Source: Polysphondylium violaceum
Lineage: Eukaryota > Evosea > Eumycetozoa > Dictyosteliales > Dictyosteliaceae
Assembly (NCBI GenBank): GCA_000277445.1
Contig: AJWJ01000217.1
Coordinates: 1-36,671 of the forward strand
Length of the DNA: 36,671 nucleotides
Reading direction: 5' to 3'
A program made the position numbers and the translations under genes. Position 1 is the stretch's first letter. Each line of letters opens with the position of its first letter. This document shows positions 21,652 to 31,651 of this stretch, in pieces. The notes beneath the pieces are model-generated. The model made no database searches. It was not told where the DNA came from and worked only from the letters and a program-made list of their open reading frames with translations.

Positions 21652-23847
21652 ATGTCTGATGAAAATAATACTACTAGTGTTGTAGAGGAAACTACTACCA
21701 CTACCACAGAAAATAATAATAATGTAGTTACTGAAACCGTTTCTACTCCAATTGAAGATGAAACTGTTGCTGAACCAACTCCAGTATCAGAAACCACTGT
21801 CACTCCAGTTGAAGCAACACCAGTTCCAGAAACAACTGTTGAATCAGAGGAAATTAAAGAGGAAATTAAAGTTGAAGAATCTACACCAATTGTTGAAGAA
21901 GCTAAAGTTGAACCAGTTGTTGCTGTTGTCGAAGAAACTAAAGTCGAAGAACCAGCTGTTGTTGAATCAACTCCAGTTGTCCAAGAAGAAACTATCGTTG
22001 AAGAACCAGTTAAAGTTGAAACCCCAGTTGTTGTCGAGGAAACTAAAGTTGAAGAGCCAGCTGTTGTTGAACCAACCCCAGTTGTTGAGGAAACTAAAGT
22101 TGAAGAACCAATTGTTGTCCAAGAAGTTAAAGTTGAAGAACCAGCTGTTGTCGAAGAAACTAAAGTTGAAGAACCAGTTGTTGTTGAACCAACCCCAGTT
22201 GTTGAGGAAACTAAAGTTGAAGAAGTTAAAGTTGAAGAGCCAGCTGTTGTCGTAGAAACTAAAGTTGAAGAACCAGTTAAAGTTGAAGAACCAGTTATTG
22301 CTGAAGAAACTAAAGTTGAAGAACCAGCTGTTGTTGAATCAGCCCCAGTTGTTGAAGAAACTAAAGTTGAAGAGCCAGCTGTTGCTGAACCAACCCCAGT
22401 TGTTGAGGAAACTAAAGTTGAAGAACCAATTGTTGTCCAAGAAGTTAAAGTTGAAGAACCAGTTAAAGTTGAAGAACCAATTGTTGTCCAAGAAGTTAAA
22501 GTTGAAGAGCCAGTTAAAGTTGAAGAACCAACTGTTGTTGAACCAGTCAAAGAAGAAATTAAATCAGAAACCACTACTACTATTGAACCAGTTGCCACAT
22601 CTGTTGAATCAACTCCAGCCACAGAAGAAGTTAAATCAGAAACCACTACTACTATTGAACCAGTTGCCACAGCTGTTTCGCCAGATTCATCAAAAACCAA
22701 ACCAGTTGTAGAGAAAAAGAATGTAGTTATTGTTGGTGGAGGTTATGGTGGTATTGCTGCTGCCAAACAATTGGATAAACACTATAATGTCACTTTAATT
22801 GAAAGAAAGAAAGCTTTTTACCACAATATTGCTGGTGTTAGAGCTGCTGTTGAACCAAAACTCGTTGAAAAGATCTTTTTACCATATGACAATCTTTTAA
22901 AGGATGGTAAAGTTTTATATGCCAATGTAAAGGAAATTTCAACCAACAATGTTGTTTTAGATGATGATCAAACCATCTCATTTGACTACTTGATCATTGC
23001 CACCGGTACCAACAATGTATCCCCATTCAAAGCTCCAGCCGACATTGACAATATCCCAGCCTACTTTGAATCCGTTGCCAAAGCTATTGCCGACGCCACA
23101 TCTATCCTCATTGTTGGTGGTGGTGCTGTTGGTATTGAATTTATTGGTGAAATCAGAGACAAATATAAGGAAAAGAAAATCACTTTATTACACGGTGGTG
23201 AACATTTAGTCAACGACGGTATGACCCCCAAATTCAACAAAAAGATTACAGAACTCATGGAAAAGAATAAAGTCAATGTCATTTTGAACGACAAATTACC
23301 AACCCCACAAGACGTCCAAGACAAGATCAAAACCGCCACCATCCACAATTACACTGTCGAAAACAAGACCTTAACCACCGAAAAAGGTGTCGCCATCGAA
23401 GCCGATCTCGTTTTCTATTGCGTTGGTAACTCTACCAACAACCAAACACTCTCCACCCACTTTGGCGCCGCATTGAACGAACAAGGCAGACTCAAGGTCA
23501 ATAAAGCACTCCAAGTCGAAGGTCACACCAATATTTTTGCCATTGGTGATATCAACAATGTCGCCGAACTCAAGACCTCATACAACGCCGGTTACCACGG
23601 TGCTGTCGTTGCCAAAAACATTCCATTACTCGACAAAGCCACCGAATCCAAGCCAGCCAAATTATCCGAACACACCCCATCCACCTCTATGCTTGCTGTC
23701 TCCTTTGGCAAAGCTGATGGTGTCATTCAAATGCCCAATGGCTGGGTGTTTGGCTCATTTGTCATGAAAATGATAAAATCCAAAGACTTGTTCGCCCCTC
23801 GTTTTGCCAAAGAATTAAACTCACCAAAACCACATTTCAAACTTTAA
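21652..23847 (+). CDS. FSP1-like oxidoreductase fused to acidic VEEP-repeat region, copy 3
   Basis: Intronless, 731 residues. About 350 residues precede the enzyme: a Thr/Asn/Glu-rich start, then from about 60 to 305 an imperfect acidic repeat built on VEEP, KVEEP, VVEE and TKVEE units. A second short repeat (SETTTTIEPVAT, twice) follows. The oxidoreductase starts near residue 353 with NVVIVGGGYGG and contains ILIVGGGAVGIEF and NIFAIGDI; it ends NSPKPHFKL. The enzyme resembles copy 1 most. The repeat is expected to be an extended acidic stalk or scaffold; no motif tells its role. The 3' coding part is rich in C-ending codons, suggesting high expression. A long open frame on the opposite strand over the repeat is a by-product. 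Confidence 0.88.
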   Translation: MSDENNTTSVVEETTTTTTENNNNVVTETVSTPIEDETVAEPTPVSETTVTPVEATPVPETTVESEEIKEEIKVEESTPIVEEAKVEPVVAVVEETKVEEPAVVESTPVVQEETIVEEPVKVETPVVVEETKVEEPAVVEPTPVVEETKVEEPIVVQEVKVEEPAVVEETKVEEPVVVEPTPVVEETKVEEVKVEEPAVVVETKVEEPVKVEEPVIAEETKVEEPAVVESAPVVEETKVEEPAVAEPTPVVEETKVEEPIVVQEVKVEEPVKVEEPIVVQEVKVEEPVKVEEPTVVEPVKEEIKSETTTTIEPVATSVESTPATEEVKSETTTTIEPVATAVSPDSSKTKPVVEKKNVVIVGGGYGGIAAAKQLDKHYNVTLIERKKAFYHNIAGVRAAVEPKLVEKIFLPYDNLLKDGKVLYANVKEISTNNVVLDDDQTISFDYLIIATGTNNVSPFKAPADIDNIPAYFESVAKAIADATSILIVGGGAVGIEFIGEIRDKYKEKKITLLHGGEHLVNDGMTPKFNKKITELMEKNKVNVILNDKLPTPQDVQDKIKTATIHNYTVENKTLTTEKGVAIEADLVFYCVGNSTNNQTLSTHFGAALNEQGRLKVNKALQVEGHTNIFAIGDINNVAELKTSYNAGYHGAVVAKNIPLLDKATESKPAKLSEHTPSTSMLAVSFGKADGVIQMPNGWVFGSFVMKMIKSKDLFAPRFAKELNSPKPHFKL
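21847..22560 (+). repeat. Tandem GAA/GTT-rich coding repeats (VEEP region)
   Basis: Imperfect units of about 15-48 bases (GTTGAAGAACCA and relatives) encode VEEP/KVEE blocks of copy 3. Higher-order units (VEETKVEEPAVVEPTPV) recur, so unequal exchange is likely and length may vary between strains. Confidence 0.85.
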
Positions 23848-24265
23848 ACTTTTAAACTTTTAAACTTTAATATGCATTATAAAATAAAAGAAACACTCGA
23901 CACAACCATTATTAAATAAAAACATTTGTAATATTATTTATCTTCACCGTCTTTTCCATCACATCCAAATCTCTCCCCACCCCAAACACATAGATTTGTT
24001 TAGAAAATATCTTGTTTTGCGAGGAAAATAAAAAAATCTTTTTAAATTATTAGGTGCGTATGATGATGTATTCCCATATAAAAGGTGGGCGAAAGAAAAG
24101 ATTTTTTTTTTTTTAATTTTTAATTTTTTTAATTTTTACTTTTTTTTTTTTTTTTGGTGTGGATAAACGTTTTGGATTTGTCATAAAACAAATTGTGTAT
24201 TATATTATAAATATTTAGCAGTGTTTGATATTATATTATTGTAATATTATTATAAGAAAGAAAGA
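23848..24265 (+). promoter_or_regulatory. Promoter region of the VAMP7 gene
   Basis: AT-rich with long T-runs (about 24102-24156) and a CCCATATAAAAGG word near 24072-24084. Downstream of FSP1-like copy 3; no other gene seen. Confidence 0.45.
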
Positions 24266-25338
24266 ATGACTATTTTATATGCATCAGTTGGTTACAAGGG
24301 ATCAGTGCTTGTCGAGCATAATGAGGCAAATGGTAACTTTTTAGAATTTGCCAGAAGGTAGTTTATCTCATTTCGTGCAGCATATTGTATTTATACACAT
24401 ACGTACATACATATGATCTGTACAATTTTATAGAAAGGAAAGAATAGTAATTAACATAGCAGTAATCATCACCATCATCATCATCATCATCATCGTCAAC
24501 TACAACAACGACATATAGGTTATTAACAAAGATTCCACCAAATTCAAAAAAGATTTACTCTGCTGAAAATCATCATTTCCATTATATATCTGAAAATGAA
24601 TTGGCATTTTTATGTTTGTCTCATGAAAAGTTTGGTACCCAAATTCCATTTGAGTTTTTAAGTGATATTAAAGAGAGATTTCTTCGATCATTTGGTCATA
24701 ATCTTGCAACCAATGCACCAGTTCAAGTCTATGAGCCATTTGGTAGAACTCTCTCTGAACGTATGAAGTATTACTCTAACCCCCAATCAAATAAAATCAA
24801 TGTCGTCAAAGAACAAGTATCTGAAGTCAGAAATGAATTGACAAATGCAATTGGTAAATATCAATAGTGATCCATCACAAAACAACAATACCAAAGACAT
24901 ATGTGTATTAATATATATCCATCACCATCATCATCTCAATCTATATAGACAAAACAATTCAAAGAGGGGAAAAGATAGAACTCATTGTAGATAAAACTGA
25001 AAGATTACAAGCTGAATCGTTCAATTTCAAGACAAACTCTACTCAATTAAAAAGAAAGCTATGGTGGGCAAATAAGAAGCTCGCCATCGCTATTGGTATC
25101 GTTGTTTTTGTAAGTATTCGTATTAGTATTAGTAGTAGTAGTGCAACACTCTGACACCAGGGCTGTGTGACAAACGCGTGAAAATTTTTACTCCCCGAGT
25201 TTTCAAAATATCTTTCCATTTCGGACAGACTCTCACTAACACTGTGTTTTATTCTTCATAACAATAACATTGATGGTACTATAGATTTTATTAGGTGTTA
25301 TCACTCTTGGTGTATTAAAGTACTTTAAAGTTATCTAA
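24266..25338 (+). CDS. vamp7: VAMP7-type longin R-SNARE
   Basis: Exons 24266-24357, 24519-24853, 24949-25109 and 25285-25338; phases close, 213 residues, near VAMP7's usual 220. An N-terminal longin domain (MTILYASVGYKGSVLVEHN..., then HYISENELAFLCLSHEKFG) is followed by the SNARE motif with its zero-layer Arg in TIQRGEKIELIVDKTERL. The basic linker LKRKLWW leads to a C-terminal membrane anchor (IAIGIVVFILLGVITLGVLKYF). It acts in endosome/lysosome and contractile-vacuole fusion. The first intron holds a CAT microsatellite. Confidence 0.92.
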
Positions 25339-25746
25339 ATCAGTTAATTATGTTGTCTCACAAACAGCAACAACAATAATTTAGTGTAAATTATTGTGAA
25401 TAAAATAAAAAAAATAAAAATAAAAAAAAAAAGAAATATAATATAATCGTAGTCATAGTAATCCTTATTTTCTAAAAGAAATCCAAGGTGCCTACTTGGT
25501 TTTTTTACCTGTTTGCTATCATCATCGCGCCCTGACTTTATGAGGATTCTCTGTTTCTTAGTTTTTTGAGCGATTTTTGCTCAAAATGAAAAAAAAAATA
25601 AAAATTAAAAAAAAATAAAAAATTAAATTAAAAATTGTGGCACACATTATTATTATTTTGTTTGTTTCTTCACAAATACACACTACACTACCACTACACC
25701 ATTCCAATACACAGTACAATCAATACCACTTGTAGCAGATAATCTT
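25339..25746 (+). promoter_or_regulatory. Promoter region of the Gln/Asn-rich gene
   Basis: A-runs near 25400-25436 and 25588-25635, and a perfect inverted repeat TTTTGAGC-N7-GCTCAAAA (25564-25586). It has the same 8-7-8 geometry as the hairpin at 21349-21371, but a different sequence. Nothing else seen. Confidence 0.4.
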
Positions 25747-27379
25747 ATGAATCCCGATCTATACTTACTTCAAAAACAATTTGAACAAATGTCGCCACCA
25801 GCTTTTAATCAATATAATTTTCACGAGAGTGATAGTCCACAACAACAACAACAACAACAACAGCCACCACAACAACAGCAACAACAATACAACTTTCCAC
25901 CACAACAAGGCGGCATGGGTTCATTTGAATTCTCTGTTGTGTCCACTTCTGTTACAGACAATAGTCAAGATGCCAATAATCATTCTATAACATCTGTTGA
26001 TGATGAGAGTGATAATAGTAATCAAATTGACGATATTCCAGTCTCTGATGCTTCTGTCGTTGAGCACGTACCTTCCGTTTCACCATCAGCTTCAGTTGTC
26101 AGACAACAACAACAACCACAACAACCACAACAACCACAACAACCACAACAACCACCCAAACAAGAGAATAGCTTTTCTGTTGGTTCACCATTGAGCCCAT
26201 ATCCCACTTTACCTTTATCCCACTCATTCCCAACACCACAAACTGATAACACTAGTACTACCACTACTACTGCAACAAACAATGTATCGACTTCACCAAC
26301 ATTTAAATCTTATCTCTCTTTAAATACCAATAACACTCCATCACCTACCAGCTCTAATCAAATTTCAGGAAATACTACTAATAGCCAACAACAACAACAA
26401 CAACAACAACTTGCTAAATACTTTGAAACTATTGAGGCCAAGTTGGCTTCTATCTTGGATGTAGTAACTGTTAGTCAAAATAAGATCAATGATTTAGAAA
26501 AAGAGATTAAAGAATTAAGAGAGCAAAGATCACAACAGCCACAACAAGTTCCATCACCAGTACCATTAAATAACAATAATAACAACAACAATAATAATAG
26601 TAACAACAATTCACCACCAAATAATTTCCCACCAACATTTAATGAACAACAAGTTCCTCATCACCAATTACAACAACAAATCCCAATCCAACAACAAATG
26701 CAACAACCACAACAACCACAACAACCACAATATGGAAATAATCCATTTGGTAATGAACCACCAAGAGGTGCACTCTTACACCCATATCCACACACTTTCC
26801 CAATTAAACAAGTACCATATACCCAAAACATGACAATGGAGCAAATCCCACAACAACAACAACAACAGCAACAACAGCAACAACAACAACAACAACAATA
26901 CGGAAACAATAGCCAATTCATTAGAGATGGTAAGTTTAAATATAAAACAAAATATACATTAATTATAGATAAAGATATTAATATTATTACTAGCACCACC
27001 AAGTTTTAAACAACAACCACCTCAAATGTACATGCAACCCATTCCATCTCCAATTCCATCTCCAATGGGTGCCAAGGGTATGATTCAACAACAACAACAA
27101 TACCAAACTAAACCTACTATGATTATCAATAGTAAACCAAGTTACCCAATGTTACAACAACAACCAATTCAACAACAACAACCAATTCAACAACAAACTC
27201 AACAACAACAACCTAAACAACAACAACTTCATTCATGTCCAATGTGTTCACTAAATTTCCCAGAATCTGAAATTAATTCTCATGTAAATTCACATTTGGA
27301 CGAACCATCACCTGCACCTTCAAGACCATCATCCAATTACTCAACTGGTGGTTATGTCACTAGAGGTGGAAAGCCATAA
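25747..27379 (+). CDS. Gln/Asn-rich protein with coiled coil and C-terminal zinc finger
   Basis: Exons 25747-26929 and 26994-27379, phase closed, 522 residues. Most of the protein is Gln, Pro, Asn and Ser low complexity from CAA, CCA and AAT codons. A predicted coiled coil lies near residues 220-258 (TIEAKLASILDVVTVSQNK, then DLEKEIKELREQ). Near residues 473-495 a compact CxxC...HxxxH finger (CPMCSLNFPESEINSHVNSH) resembles ubiquitin-binding UBZ-type or CALCOCO/TAX1BP1-like fingers. That pairing suggests an adaptor for ubiquitylated cargo. The finger is only short-pattern evidence and a DNA-binding C2H2 role is not excluded. Confidence 0.75.
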
Positions 27380-27531
27380 ACTATTATTATTAATTTAAAT
27401 CATTTTTATTCTCCTTTCCTCTTTAAATATCTCTTTTCTCTCCTCTCTCCTATCACTGTTTATAGTTTTCTATTTTTAATTTCTGTAAAATAAATAAACC
27501 CTCTTAGATTTTAATTACTTTATTTATTTTC

Positions 27532-28243
27532 CTATTGATTGGGTAATGCATTTAGATCGTTTATACCTTTTTGCATTAAATCTATTTTAGTTTTAATTTG
27601 ATTGATCTTTTTTGTGTAGTTGTCAAGTTTACTATTGTATTCATATACTTTATGTTAATACTATGGTAATACTATTGCTAGACTATAACCATACATACAC
27701 ATTTAAATAGGCTTCTTTTTGATTTATAAATTGAATTCCTTCATTTAAATTAAATTTTACATGTATACCTAAACCAACATCAATAAATATAGAATTTGTA
27801 TCTTCACTGAGAAAGTGATAGTAGATTGATTAGAGATTTATGATATCTGTAAGTACTATCCTAAACACTTACACTTTTGCCTGTACATAACACTCTAAAC
27901 CAAGATTAATCATGGTTTTCATAGAGTTTAGTTTATTTTCTTTTATTAATTCTATATTGCTTTTTAATTCTGAACTAATATACAAATGTAGGTTAATAAT
28001 AAATCAACAACCACAGCAACTAAAATACAAAAGCTTTGTGTTTATTAGTCGTAAAACATACTAATTTTCAATATCTTCAGCTATTTTCTCTCTTTCAATC
28101 ATTAGTCTTTCTAAATCTATATGAAGATTTTGTATAAATCTTTCATAGTAGTCTATATATTCTATTCTTTCACGAAGTAGTTTTTCATTTTCAATCAATT
28201 CTTTATCACTAAATGATCCATCTTGTATTGATACTTTTTTCAT
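27532..28243 (-). CDS. uxt: UXT-type prefoldin-like subunit
   Basis: Exons 28243-28062, 27974-27873, 27806-27699 and 27631-27532; the phases close and give 163 residues (animal UXT is 157). Long N- and C-terminal coiled coils flank a central beta part: MKTMINLGLECYVQAKVEDT, then IFIDVGLGIHVKFNLNEGI, then a helix ending LMQKGINDLNALPNQ, matching UXT. UXT belongs to R2TP/URI prefoldin-like complexes and supports transcription regulators and assembly of RNA polymerases and kinases. The start at 28243 is chosen for length; an in-frame Met at 28279 would add 12 residues. Convergent with the Gln-rich gene (152 bases between stops). Confidence 0.82.
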
Positions 28244-28356
28244 ATTGGTCTGTCCTATTGCCGAGTAAATGAAATGCAAATTCGAATTTTGTAGATTTCA
28301 TATTTTTTTTATTTTTTTAAAATTATTTGTCAGAGAAGGTGGATCACCATCACACA

Positions 28357-30435
28357 TTAATGAGATCTTGGTGTTATTCCACAATAGTTGATAATATAAG
28401 GTTTATAGGCGTCATAGTAGAGCAAGTCTTTTGAAAGTCTCAAAGTACTAAATGTTTTGGGGATTGTGAATACATGAGATTTAATGTATTCTAACATGTG
28501 GACATAGGTTTTTTGAACGACACTGACAAATAGTAGTGTGTCGATGAGCACAGTGACTTGGGGTCTGTAAAAGTGTTTGGCGACATCTAGATAACCATTT
28601 CCTACGCCACTGAGATAAAAGCGTTTGTGGTCTTCGGCGGGGATTGGATTACATTTGGCGAGAAATTGCTGGACGAGTTCAAAGTTGGGACAGGAGAGGA
28701 GACCCATGAGAACCTCATTATACTTTACAGTGAATTTGTTCATCAAGTATTTGGCACACTCCCATTGTTCAGTTTGTAGGGCTTTTTTACAACTGATTGA
28801 GACACCATGAAACACTAGAGGGAAATGGTTATCGTAAAAGAATGAAAGCATGTCAAAGTTTGAGCAGATCGACTGGAACAACACCTCACGAGGAGGCAGG
28901 GATATATTGCCGCTGCTCATGATGAGCTTTACGATTTCCAAACAACCTTTTTTAGCACCTGCATTGACTAAATTAAAGATTTGCTCGGTATTTAAGAGTT
29001 TGGATTCCGTGTGATATGGATACACAAATTTAAATACTTCAACAGATGATGTGAGGGCTGCTTCCAAGAGGATATAGTAAATTGATAAAGCATCCATTTT
29101 GGTTGCATGGGTTAATATGAATTTAACCAATTCCAATTCAGAATTCTTTCCAATTTTAATTTGGTATTCGTGAAGGAGATTGATATCAATGGTGGATAGA
29201 TAGCCATTTTTGCAGAGATATTCAAGTACGGTTGCATTGTTTGATGCAAGACATTTCTTGACAATTGATTCTGTGTAGTCTATTTTGTCAATACGGATTC
29301 TTGAATTGCTCGTGGTTGGATTCATAGATTCAAAGATATATACAAATACACCAAGGTTGCCAGATGTACAGGCTTGAATGACACATTCACTCGTTATTTG
29401 AGCGCCCATCTCTTGATACATAACAACCAATTGAACATCTTTCATTACACCTTCAATTTGATGTAATGCCACGTTTACAGATATGCTTGGATCTTTTTGT
29501 TTGGCATAATTGTAAATTCCTATTTGATTAGAGAGTAGAGCTTGGTGAGCAATAATAGCGTAGCTAGAGGCGTGCGTTAATAATCCTTTTCGGTCGAGTA
29601 ATTCTATTGTCTTAAGAGAGCCAGATTTGGTCAGGGACTCGAGAATGGATATAACAGGTGGTCTGGTGGCTGGGTAGCTGTAGGTGAGCAAGAATTGGTG
29701 ATTATAGTTTTGCAAGATGTATTCAATGAGGTTGTAATGCTTGACTGCAAGCTCTATGAATGGGAAGTCTACACGGAGTTTAGATTTAAAAGTCTTTTCC
29801 ATCAATTTAAACAGCTCCAAGTCCTCTGCACTTGACTTCCATATCTCTTGCATGTAGTATTCGTCATGTCTAGTCTTTGCAAGATGTTTCTTGTTGCTGG
29901 TAAAGAATGTCAATAGCTCTAGATTACGATGTCTCAAAGACTCTAGGATCGCACCCAAAGGAAAACGGATGCTATAGTTGTGAAAGAGATATTTAACCAT
30001 CTCGACATTGTTTGATTTGGCAGCACCATGAATAGGATCGTATGACTTGAACACAGAGTCGATATTGCCATTGATGAGTAGAAAATATTTCATCAATTCA
30101 AAATCATTATTTGCAGCGGCATATGACACATAAACATACTGCGAGTACTCAGTAATGGGGAAATAGTCATTGAATCTCTCGAGAACCACTTTGAACAACC
30201 CCATACCAAGAGAAAACACCAACGGTATATCTTCAGGAACGAGATACAGGTATTCTTTTTGAGCGAGTTTATCTCGCAACAGACCTACGTGTTTGTTTTT
30301 TATCATCCATCCCACACTCTGTATATCACAGTATTTCTTTGACACTGCGTTCTGCACATGTATATATTGTATGATATTATTTCTAAGATTCTTGTTTCTA
30401 AATATTAATTTATAATACTGATCCATCATCGTCAT
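28357..30435 (-). CDS. Ankyrin-like repeat protein
   Basis: Single exon, about 692 residues from the first ATG at 30435; the frame runs further upstream without ATG. The N-terminus (MTMMDQYYKLIFRNKNLRNN) resembles the starts of a dictyostelid ankyrin-type expansion family. The repeats are degenerate: DPIHGAAKSNNVEMVKYLF and NNDFELMKYFLLINGNID are the best, with further helix pairs throughout. Ankyrin repeats mediate protein binding; no enzymatic or F-box domain is clear. Function unknown. Coding is more GC-rich and less low-complexity than the Gln-rich genes nearby. Confidence 0.78.
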   Translation of the reverse strand: MTMMDQYYKLIFRNKNLRNNIIQYIHVQNAVSKKYCDIQSVGWMIKNKHVGLLRDKLAQKEYLYLVPEDIPLVFSLGMGLFKVVLERFNDYFPITEYSQYVYVSYAAANNDFELMKYFLLINGNIDSVFKSYDPIHGAAKSNNVEMVKYLFHNYSIRFPLGAILESLRHRNLELLTFFTSNKKHLAKTRHDEYYMQEIWKSSAEDLELFKLMEKTFKSKLRVDFPFIELAVKHYNLIEYILQNYNHQFLLTYSYPATRPPVISILESLTKSGSLKTIELLDRKGLLTHASSYAIIAHQALLSNQIGIYNYAKQKDPSISVNVALHQIEGVMKDVQLVVMYQEMGAQITSECVIQACTSGNLGVFVYIFESMNPTTSNSRIRIDKIDYTESIVKKCLASNNATVLEYLCKNGYLSTIDINLLHEYQIKIGKNSELELVKFILTHATKMDALSIYYILLEAALTSSVEVFKFVYPYHTESKLLNTEQIFNLVNAGAKKGCLEIVKLIMSSGNISLPPREVLFQSICSNFDMLSFFYDNHFPLVFHGVSISCKKALQTEQWECAKYLMNKFTVKYNEVLMGLLSCPNFELVQQFLAKCNPIPAEDHKRFYLSGVGNGYLDVAKHFYRPQVTVLIDTLLFVSVVQKTYVHMLEYIKSHVFTIPKTFSTLRLSKDLLYYDAYKPYIINYCGITPRSH

Positions 30436-30786
30436 GATTTCTAAATCAAATGAGGTCACACATTATTTGTGCAAGTGGGGTGTTGGTTGTCCTTTTGATT
30501 TTTTAAAAAATTTGATAAAAATCTAGATTTTTTTTCCTTTGGAAAATTTTCATCAAGTAGAAGCAGGAATAAATAAATTGAATTCTTTGAAAATTAAATA
30601 AAATAAGTTTGGGATATTTTCTTAACTCGATTTAAATAAATACAATATAGATTTTTATTCAGAAAGGACAAATAATGAGTGAAATTAATACACATATATC
30701 TCAATAGGAGTGGAGTTTAATTGATACTTGTTTGGGAGATAGGTTTATCTATCATAAAGGTTATGTTGATCAGCTAAATCACTAAA
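30436..30786. other. Intergenic region
   Basis: AT-rich spacer between the ankyrin-like gene start and the E2-like relic. I see no open frame or repeat of note. Confidence 0.4.
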
Positions 30787-31290
30787 AGAGCATGAGCTTG
30801 AGTAAGTGTCGAAAATCTGACTTTTTACCAATACTTTGTTCTGGAATCACTATAGATAATTGTTTTCAAAGCGTCCATTGGCCCATGAATATTTGGTTCC
30901 ATATATAGAGCATTGATGGCTATCATTACTTTTGCTCTAGTAATCTTTGCGTCCCAAAAATCATATAGAATGTTTAAACAAATTTTGCCATGATATCATT
31001 ATTTAGATCTATAGGTATTGGCTCTATATTCTTAATATTATTGCTCATAAACTGTGGTTCTTGTATTTGATTTTTAGGATCGCTCTCACTATTAGTATCA
31101 CTGGCAACAATAATAGTGATTTAATATGAGTATATCATTTTGTTTTATATTAAGATTTGAAACTAGTTTATCTGTTTCTAATAGATCAGCATTATTGAGT
31201 TGTAATGTTTATTTTATGTCTTGAGACAACCCAGCTCTATTTCTAATTTGCTCTATGAGTTGAGATAAAACTAATCGCCATTACAATGAT
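30787..31290 (-). pseudogene. Decayed ubiquitin-like / E2-like gene relic
   Basis: Two conserved-looking parts remain on the minus strand. First (about 31275-31120) is a ubiquitin-like stretch: LIEQIRNRAGLSQDIK, then TLQLNNADLLETDKLVSNLN and IKQNDILIL, interrupted by an in-frame stop at the IK/TL junction. Second (about 31000-30787) is a C-terminal E2 part: KICLNILYDFWDAKITRAKV, then MIAINALYMEPNIHGP, with the E2 catalytic-Cys context (ICLNIL) and the final helix ending TLTQAHAL, again with a stop before KVRFSTL. The two lie in different frames and the E2 N-terminal half is not seen. It looks like a lost ubiquitin-pathway gene. E2 identity is from pattern and needs profile search. Confidence 0.6.
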
Positions 31291-31651
31291 GGACAGAGAC
31301 ATCTATCTTCTTTTGAATAGAAAGAATAGATATATAAATTACCATTGAGAGAATGAGAACAATCAATACGAATATTATAGGCTTAATCTAAAATGTAGGT
31401 ATATATAATATATACTTATATTCTAAATTTGTATTTGTAGATAAATGTTTGTGGGGTTGGGAGAGTCATCAAATTTAGAAATTTGATAAAAATCGTTTGA
31501 CTCTCTTTTAATCTACAAAGATAGGAAATTTTTAATGGTTTATAAAAAAAAAAAGGATGAAAACAATGATGTTCAGAAGAGATATAGTATTGTTTTGGTA
31601 AGGTTTATAATCTACGTATGATTGATATATAATAAATGAATGTATATTATA
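31291..31651. other. Intergenic region
   Basis: AT-rich; the upstream flank of the relic and the downstream flank of the LRR gene. Nothing I can assign. Confidence 0.4.

Noticed and set aside
21633-22700. Long minus-strand open frame (Ser/Thr/Val-rich, about 355 codons) opposite the VEEP repeat
   Set aside because: It is the complement of GAA/GTT/CCA codon repeats; it has no start context or family features and the plus strand codes a clear protein.
21752-22711. Leu/Lys/Gln-rich plus-strand frames within the VEEP repeat
   Set aside because: Second-frame reading of the same repeats; composition artefact.
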